NCBI GenBank assembly: GCA_022360075.1
Contig: JAKSDN010000225.1
Span: 1-11,196, forward strand
Source of the DNA: Kiloniellales bacterium
Lineage (GTDB): Bacteria; Pseudomonadota; Alphaproteobacteria; Kiloniellales; JAKSDN01
Length of the DNA: 11,196 bases
Direction of reading: 5' to 3'
Under the pieces are notes generated by a model that had not been told where the DNA came from, ran no database searches, and saw only the letters and a list, made by a program, of their open reading frames with translations. Of this stretch, positions 7,195 to 11,196 are shown piece by piece. How positions within the stretch are numbered: the first letter of the stretch is position 1; every line of letters begins with the position of its first letter. The position numbers were made by a program, and so were the translations under genes.

Positions 7195-7509
7195 TCAGTT
7201 GCTGGCTCTGCCTTCGACCGGCAGGCTGCCTGGCTCGAGCGTGACACAGAAGTTGTCGTTGCTGTCCACGACGAGGTTTCGAGCGACACCGTTGACGCGC
7301 CGCCATTGAGCTCGCGTGATTCCCTTGGCCAGCAGGGCTTGCTTTATCTCACGCCAAATCGTGGGGGTGATCTCGCCGCAACCGCCGATGAGCTCGGCTT
7401 CCTCACCTCTCAAATTGACCGTGCAGGAAAACTCGTAAGGATCGCCGTGGTTCTCGAAATCTTCGCCCGCCCGTACGATACCTACGATCCACTCAATTTC
7501 TGCCGCCAT
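7195..7509 (-). CDS. Hypothetical protein, about 104 residues
   Basis: A small leftward gene of unknown function. Two consecutive ATGs occur (first bases 7512 and 7509 on the leftward strand); AAGGAG at 7515-7520 lies 2 nt from the first and 5 nt from the second, so I favour the second. This near-ideal ribosome binding site is the best in the window and supports a real gene. The product is soluble and mixed alpha/beta in appearance: EIEWIVGIVRAG, YEFSCTVNLRG, then a likely helical segment (TIWREIKQALLAKGITRAQW) and a closing strand region NFCVTLEPG. There is no signal peptide or membrane helix. Codon use is looser than in the flanking genes (GTA, ATA, AGA, TTG, CAA, ATT occur), consistent with horizontal acquisition. 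The longer opposite-strand open frame (7123-7662) lacks such support and is treated as a shadow. I cannot name a family. Confidence 0.68.
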   Translation of the reverse strand: MAAEIEWIVGIVRAGEDFENHGDPYEFSCTVNLRGEEAELIGGCGEITPTIWREIKQALLAKGITRAQWRRVNGVARNLVVDSNDNFCVTLEPGSLPVEGRASN

Positions 7510-7527
7510 CATTGCTCCTTATCGGGG

Positions 7528-7551
7528 GACCGTTCGCTCGATCGACCGTTC
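7528..7551. repeat. 8-bp direct repeat, 16-nt period, possible operator
   Basis: GACCGTTC occurs at 7528-7535 and again at 7544-7551, exactly 16 nt apart, with CGATCG between. It lies 8 nt upstream of the AAGGAG of the leftward 104-residue gene, where a bound regulator or an RNA feature could control expression. The function is inferred from position only. Confidence 0.4.
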
Positions 7552-7670
7552 AGCCCCTGGTCCACCATTGAAACTAGCGCTTACTTATCGTCTCTCATCT
7601 CGGCGTTTACGACGTTTCTGACCCAGCGCCAGCGTGGCTGGAGTTTATTGAAAGAATATTAATGTGCCTG

Positions 7671-7686
7671 TGACACGCATGTGTCA
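7671..7686. promoter_or_regulatory. 16-bp dyad, candidate operator near a leftward promoter
   Basis: TGACAC, spacer GCAT, GTGTCA is a perfect 6-bp inverted repeat with the geometry of a dimeric regulator site. On the leftward strand it overlaps an ATGACA (7682-7687) that resembles a -35 box, with weak -10-like CATTAA 17 nt on (7659-7664) or TAATAT at 7656-7661. It could control the 104-residue gene about 150 nt away. No regulator family is assigned. Confidence 0.35.
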
Positions 7687-7857
7687 TCTGCCCTCGACTC
7701 GAAGCGCCGATTTTGGCTCGCAGCGGCGCTTTCAACCTGCGAAAAGCAGAGGCTCAGCGATCACTTGCGCAAGCCGGGTGCCGCGTCGAAGCGACCCAAG
7801 CCGTCTGCCTAACCCGGACTTCGGTGGGCTCTTGCGAGGCTGCGTCCGAGCCCTCGA

Positions 7858-8697
7858 TCAGTCCGCCTTGTAGGCGACGATACTCGTACCCGGGGAGCAG
7901 ACATGGCCAAGGAACTGTAAAGGAGCAATGCTTATGAGCGCCTTAAGAACCAGGTTCTTGACGAAGCCAAGGTCCTTCGTCGCGGCCTGCTCGAAGCGGT
8001 CGAGGCACTCGTTGAAGCCGCGTTGCAGGAGGGCGCGGCGCAGGCCGTAGAAGGTAAACCAATGCAACGCTGGATAGGTGGCATGGTTGGCCAGCTCGGG
8101 CCGGGTGGTCTTGGCGAGGCGCTCGTAGCGCCGCTTCACGAAGCCGGGGTACCAGCTATAGGCGGGCAGATTGAACTCCTGCTGCCGGGGGCATAGCGCG
8201 TTGGTCGTGCTGAGATAGAGCAGGCCGCCCGGCCGCAGGACGCGGGCGAACTCGTCGAGACAGCGTTCCCAGTCCTCGACGTGCTCAAGCAGTTCCGGCG
8301 CGAGCACGATGTCCTTCGAGGCTGCCGGCCAGGGTAGATCGGTCGCGCTGCCGACCTCGAACTCGATGTCGAACCCGGCCTCCCGCGCGCGTTGCTCCGC
8401 TAGTCGGATGAGGGGCTCGTTGACGTCCAGGCAGGACACGCGACAGCCACCGGCCGTCCAGATCTGTGCGAGAGTCCCGGCGCCGCCGCCGATATCGGCG
8501 ATCTCGAGCCCGCTTGGACCCGGCTTGCGCCGCTGGAGGGCGAGAATCATGTCCCTTTGGCGCGTGAAGCGCTGCCGCGCCTCTTCGCTCAGGCTCTGCT
8601 TGGCGTAATAGTCGAAGAACTCCTGGCGGGTTGAATGGTCCCAACGGTCGGTCTCTTCATGACCCGCGCTACTCGCTGGCGCTGCTTCAGCCTTCAT
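7858..8697 (-). CDS. Class I SAM-dependent methyltransferase
   Basis: A leftward gene for a 279-residue methyltransferase with the class I Rossmann fold. I start at the ATG whose first base is 8697 (MKAEAAPASS), since the open frame further upstream to 8892 encodes a non-conserved-looking stretch rich in Thr, Gly and Arg; the ribosome binding site there is weak, so the start is uncertain. Motif I is DIGGGAG at residues 68-74, the acidic residue that should bind the SAM ribose is Asp91 (CLDVNE), and a motif II-like PELLEHVEDW is at 134-143, followed by RVLRPGGLLYLST. These resemble UbiG/Methyltransf_11-type enzymes. The region after residue 175 carries aromatic-rich segments and a hydrophobic stretch near 246-262. 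The substrate is unknown; a role in sugar or lipid modification for the neighbouring polysaccharide genes is only suggested by location, as it is transcribed on its own. Confidence 0.88.
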   Translation of the reverse strand: MKAEAAPASSAGHEETDRWDHSTRQEFFDYYAKQSLSEEARQRFTRQRDMILALQRRKPGPSGLEIADIGGGAGTLAQIWTAGGCRVSCLDVNEPLIRLAEQRAREAGFDIEFEVGSATDLPWPAASKDIVLAPELLEHVEDWERCLDEFARVLRPGGLLYLSTTNALCPRQQEFNLPAYSWYPGFVKRRYERLAKTTRPELANHATYPALHWFTFYGLRRALLQRGFNECLDRFEQAATKDLGFVKNLVLKALISIAPLQFLGHVCSPGTSIVAYKAD

Positions 8698-9029
8698 GGC
8701 CGCTGTCCCCGTGTGCCTCGTCCTTTCCCCAATAAGCCCGGTATCTCTGGTCCCCGCAAGGCCCTTGCCCGAGGTGGGCCGCGTCTTTTCGTGCTGGAGC
8801 ATAACGGCTGAAAGATTTCTGTGATATTGGAGATTTACCTTATCGCTACATTCGATTGATAAAGGCTTGATTGGGCATATCGAGCCCATCATCTTGCCGG
8901 CTCGGCACGAACGTAGCGGCGAGCGAGCGGCCTTCTATCGGCAGCTCATTCTCACGGGGCCGGGATGGCCCAGGTAGTTCGCCGAGCGTGCCAGTCGGCG
9001 GCAGAACCAGGCATGGCGGGGATGACCGG
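8698..9029. other. Divergent intergenic region between methyltransferase and wecB
   Basis: This 332-nt gap should contain promoters for both divergent genes. The stretch from about 8800 to 8880 is clearly AT-richer than its surroundings, as expected for promoters. Frames of both flanking genes extend into it without stops, but their products there look non-coding. No recognisable riboswitch or tRNA is seen. Confidence 0.5.
8856..8883 (+). promoter_or_regulatory. Possible sigma70-type promoter for wecB
   Basis: TTGATA (8856-8861, five of six bases matching the -35 consensus) and TATCGA (8878-8883, matching only the first three -10 bases) are separated by 16 nt within the AT-rich patch. A transcript would have a leader of about 140 nt before the ATG at 9030. 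This is a weak, eye-only prediction. Confidence 0.25.
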
Positions 9030-10166
9030 ATGACAGGGCGAGGCGACGGGGTGTCGACGATCCTCTGCGTCGCGGGCGCGCGGCCGAACTTCGTTAAGAT
9101 TGCGCCGATCCTGCGGCAGATGAGCGAGCATCCGGCTCTGCGCGGCTTCTTGGTCCACACGGGCCAGCACTACGACACCGCGATGAGCGACGGCTTTTTC
9201 GCCGACCTCAGGATTCCGGCCCCCGATGTCTCCCTCGGCGTCGGCTCGGCGAGCCATGCCGTGCAGACCGCCGAGATCATGCGGGGCTTCGAGCCGGTCG
9301 TCGACGAGGTCGCCCCGGCGGCGGTCCTGGTGGTCGGGGACGTCAACTCGACCGTCGCGGCGGCGCTGGTTGCGGCCAAGAAGCACGTGCCGGTGGTTCA
9401 CGTCGAGGCCGGCCTGCGCAGCTTCGACCGGGCCATGCCGGAGGAGATCAACCGGCTGGTCACCGATCAGCTCTCCGACCTGCTCTTCACCACCGAGCCC
9501 TCCGGGCGCGAGAACCTGCTGCGCGAGGGGGTGGAGGACAGCCGCATCTGCTTCGTCGGCAACGTCATGATCGACACCCTGGTCGAGGCGCTGCCGCGGG
9601 CCGTCCCGGCGGACGAGACCCTGGGCGGGCTGGCCGTCAACGGCACGGCGCTCGAGGCCGCCAAAGGCTTCGGCCTGGTCACGCTGCACAGGCCCTCGAA
9701 CGTCGACGAGCCGGCGCGCCTGTCGCGCTATTTGAGCGTGCTCGCGGAGATCTCTCAGGATCTCCCTCTGGTCTTTCCGGTCCATCCGCGCACGCGCGCC
9801 CGCGCCGAGGCCGCCGGCTTCGATCCAGCCAAGAGCGCCGGGCGCCTGCTGTTCACGGAGCCGATGAGCTACCTGGCCTTCCTGGGCTTGACCCGCGACG
9901 CGCGGCTCGTCATCACCGATTCCGGCGGCCTTCAGGAAGAAACCACCTTCCTCGGCGTGCCCTGCATCACGGCGCGCGACAACACCGAGCGGCCGGTGAC
10001 CATCGATCAAGGGACCAACGTCCTGATCGGTGCCGATCCGGACAAGCTTCTGGCCGAGGCGCGCCGCGTCCTAGCCGGAGGCCGCGGCGAGGCACGCGTG
10101 CCGGCGCTGTGGGACGGCAAGGCCGCCCGGCGCATCATCGAAGAGCTGGCGCGCCGCTACGCCTGA
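9030..10166 (+). CDS. wecB: Non-hydrolysing UDP-N-acetylglucosamine 2-epimerase
   Basis: A 378-residue enzyme close in length to E. coli WecB (376). It interconverts UDP-GlcNAc and UDP-ManNAc in the cytoplasm, supplying ManNAc-type sugars for surface polysaccharide. I use ATG 9030, preceded by GGCGGGGA (9015-9022); GTG 9051 is an alternative. Landmarks are GARPNFVKIAP (16-26), HTGQHYD (43-49), GDVNST (103-108), HVEAGLRSFDR, PEEINR, LVTLHRPSNVD, PVHPRTR, ITDSGGLQEE (296-304) and NTERPVTIDQGTN. Residues aligning by motif with the E. coli catalytic set (Asp95, Glu117, Glu131, His213) are Asp104, Glu127, Glu139 and His220, so it should be active. It lacks the hydrolysing-enzyme fusion to a kinase. 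Genes of this family are common near exosortase/polysaccharide loci, so it may feed the glycosyltransferases encoded to its left, although it is in a separate transcription unit. Confidence 0.94.
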   Translation: MTGRGDGVSTILCVAGARPNFVKIAPILRQMSEHPALRGFLVHTGQHYDTAMSDGFFADLRIPAPDVSLGVGSASHAVQTAEIMRGFEPVVDEVAPAAVLVVGDVNSTVAAALVAAKKHVPVVHVEAGLRSFDRAMPEEINRLVTDQLSDLLFTTEPSGRENLLREGVEDSRICFVGNVMIDTLVEALPRAVPADETLGGLAVNGTALEAAKGFGLVTLHRPSNVDEPARLSRYLSVLAEISQDLPLVFPVHPRTRARAEAAGFDPAKSAGRLLFTEPMSYLAFLGLTRDARLVITDSGGLQEETTFLGVPCITARDNTERPVTIDQGTNVLIGADPDKLLAEARRVLAGGRGEARVPALWDGKAARRIIEELARRYA

Positions 10167-10176
10167 GCGGCTTTCC
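10153..10176 (+). terminator. Weak terminator-like hairpin overlapping the wecB stop
   Basis: GCCGCT (10153-10158) pairs with AGCGGC (10166-10171) around a 7-nt loop that contains part of the stop codon, followed by TTTCC. The GC stem and short T-run resemble a weak intrinsic terminator, but the T-tract is only three bases and the stem lies partly in coding sequence. Confidence 0.35.
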
Positions 10177-10184
10177 TCCAAATA

Positions 10185-10271
10185 GATCCGACCTGGAGCC
10201 GGCCGGGCCGCTTGGCTAGGCTAGCGCCGTCGCTCGGGCCGTCGCGGGCCCGGGTGCGTCGATGTCGGATC
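10185..10271 (+). promoter_or_regulatory. Structured leader upstream of the transporter binding-protein gene
   Basis: GATCCGAC (10185-10192) is the perfect complement of GTCGGATC (10264-10271), so the leader could fold into a closed domain. Inside it, 10231-10240 pairs with 10247-10256 (ten pairs including G-U pairs, 6-nt loop). The 3' arm ends three bases before the CGAGGA ribosome binding site (10275-10280). It might be an attenuator, a terminator lacking a T-run, or chance in GC-rich sequence; it matches no riboswitch class I know. Confidence 0.35.
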
Positions 10272-10287
10272 AATCGAGGAAAGTCTC

Positions 10288-11196
10288 ATGAAGAGCATTC
10301 GTTTGAGCGTTCTCGCGCGAAGCTGGACTTTGGGGCTGCTCGTCGCGGCGATGACCCTGCCGGCTCTGGCGACGGTTGGCCAGGCGGCCGAGAGCATCAC
10401 CATCGGCGCGCTGCGCTTCACCTCCTCCTCGCCGATCTTCATCGCCTATGAGCGCGGCTATTTCGAGCAGGAGGGTCTCGACGTCCGCTTCGAGTTCTTC
10501 CAGGGTGCGCAGCCGGTCGCGGTGGCGGTGGCGGGGGGCGACGCCGACTTCGGCGTGACCGCGCTCACCGCCGGCTTTTTCAACTTGGCGGGTAAGGGCG
10601 CGCTCAAGGTGATCGGCGGCCATATGCACGAGGCGCCCGGCTTCGACGGCTCGGCGATCCTGGCCTCGGCCGCGGCCTTCGAGAAGGGCCTGACCGCGCC
10701 GGAGAAGCTGCCTGGCCACTCCATGGCGCTCACCCAGGTGGGCTCCTCGTTCCACTACATGACCGGGCGGATCGCCGAGAAGGCGGGCTTCGACCTCAAG
10801 TCCGTCTCGCTCAAGCCGCTGCAGAAGGTGCCGAACATGATCGCGGCTCTGAAGTCGGGCCAGGTCGATGCCATGATCATCGTGCCGCACATCGCCCGCC
10901 CGCTCGAGAAGTCGGGCGCGGCGAAGATCATCGGCTGGGTCTACGACTACGCGCCCTATCAGGTAACGACGCTGTTCACCTCCAGCGAGAACGTTGAGAC
11001 GAGACCCGAGACGGTGAAGAAGTTCGTCGCCGCCTATCAGCGCGGCATCGCCGATTACCGCGCCGTGATGCTGGAGCAGGATCGCGACCCGGCCGCGACC
11101 GAGGCCATGGTCAAGCTGATCCACAAGTACGTCTACACGAACCGGCCCTACGAGAAGGCCGCGCCCGCGATCAAGGCAGGCGCCATCCACGTCAAC
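10288..11196 (+). CDS. ABC transporter periplasmic substrate-binding protein, NMT1/SsuA-like (3' end missing)
   Basis: An open frame of 303 codons running off the right edge. ATG 10288 follows CGAGGA (10275-10280) with 7-nt spacing. Residues 1-34 form a signal peptide: MKSIR, a hydrophobic core (WTLGLLVAAMTLPAL) and a likely cleavage after GQAA. The mature part begins SITIGALRFTSSSPIFIAYERGYFEQEGLDV, the typical opening of NMT1/SsuA/TauA-type binding proteins, with GGDADFGVT and the later SGQVDAMIIV segment also typical. It would bind a small organic solute in the periplasm and deliver it to an ABC permease; the ligand (aliphatic sulfonate, pyrimidine, nitrile or other) cannot be told from this sequence. 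Permease and ATPase genes are expected just beyond the window. It appears unrelated to the exosortase genes. Confidence 0.9.
   Translation, partial: MKSIRLSVLARSWTLGLLVAAMTLPALATVGQAAESITIGALRFTSSSPIFIAYERGYFEQEGLDVRFEFFQGAQPVAVAVAGGDADFGVTALTAGFFNLAGKGALKVIGGHMHEAPGFDGSAILASAAAFEKGLTAPEKLPGHSMALTQVGSSFHYMTGRIAEKAGFDLKSVSLKPLQKVPNMIAALKSGQVDAMIIVPHIARPLEKSGAAKIIGWVYDYAPYQVTTLFTSSENVETRPETVKKFVAAYQRGIADYRAVMLEQDRDPAATEAMVKLIHKYVYTNRPYEKAAPAIKAGAIHVN

Larger units (their letters stand above)
7513..7857. other. Intergenic region upstream of the small leftward gene
   Basis: About 345 nt without a convincing gene. It holds the ribosome binding site and likely promoter of the small leftward gene, a direct repeat (7528-7551), an AT-richer patch (about 7641-7665) and a 16-bp dyad (7671-7686). 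The part from 7690 to 7857 has only short spurious frames; a weak 5-bp stem (CGGAC at 7815-7819, GTCCG at 7844-7848) could sit downstream of the methyltransferase gene's 3' end. I find no tRNA. Confidence 0.5.

Noticed and set aside
7123..7662. A 179-codon rightward open frame across the intergenic region
   Set aside because: It lies antisense to the leftward 104-residue gene, which has a far better ribosome binding site and a more protein-like composition. The rightward frame has no good start signal.
7700..7860. Possible tRNA or structured RNA suggested by GC-rich inverted segments
   Set aside because: I could not build a cloverleaf: there is no T-loop consensus or matching acceptor stem, and the best stem is only 5 bp with a 24-nt loop.
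7664..7873. 69-codon rightward frame between the small leftward gene and the methyltransferase
   Set aside because: No ribosome binding site, no recognisable composition, and it overlaps the 3' end of the methyltransferase.
10185..10287. TPP or other known riboswitch upstream of the NMT1-like gene
   Set aside because: The conserved TPP core sequences (CUGAGA and the ACCUGAU-type element) are absent, and no other known class is recognisable.
1..11196. CRISPR array, insertion sequence, integrase or phage genes
   Set aside because: No regularly spaced repeats, no transposase or integrase motifs, and no terminal inverted repeats with target duplications were seen.

Overview
The window is high-GC, densely coded bacterial DNA with strongly GC-biased third codon positions and proteobacterial-type ribosome binding sites. 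Gene content suggests a Gram-negative proteobacterium. An alphaproteobacterium of the Rhodospirillales type is my best guess, inferred from style and gene order rather than from any taxonomic marker.

Positions 1-6990 hold most of one rightward operon of the PEP-CTERM/exosortase A (XrtA) type. In order it encodes: the 3' part of a fused exosortase A-EpsI protein (cut by the left edge); an asparagine-synthase-like amidotransferase of the exosortase-A-associated family; an exported trypsin-like serine protease; two GT-B glycosyltransferases resembling two different exosortase-A-associated families; and a small single-pass membrane protein that I do not recognise. Junctions are tight: the amidotransferase and protease share an ATGA stop/start, and the last glycosyltransferase overlaps the small gene by 19 nt. 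A GC-rich hairpin lies 8 nt after the last stop.

Positions 6991-7857 look accessory. They contain several hairpins, one leftward gene for an unrecognised protein of about 104 residues with a near-ideal ribosome binding site and more relaxed codon use than its neighbours, and an upstream region with an 8-bp direct repeat and a 16-bp dyad. Positions 7858-8697 encode a leftward class I SAM-dependent methyltransferase.

A divergent intergenic region of 332 bp separates it from a rightward non-hydrolysing UDP-GlcNAc 2-epimerase (wecB), which fits the polysaccharide theme. After a 121-nt leader with long-range and local complementarity, the window ends inside a gene for an NMT1/SsuA-type ABC transporter periplasmic binding protein, which probably begins an unrelated transport operon.

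Together the left-hand genes fit a known biology: polysaccharide synthesis (amidotransferase, glycosyltransferases, WecB supplying UDP-ManNAc) linked to exosortase-dependent processing of PEP-CTERM proteins at the inner membrane. No PEP-CTERM substrate is encoded here. The least explained items are the small membrane protein ending the operon, the 104-residue leftward protein with its repeat-bearing upstream region, and the structured leader before the transporter gene.
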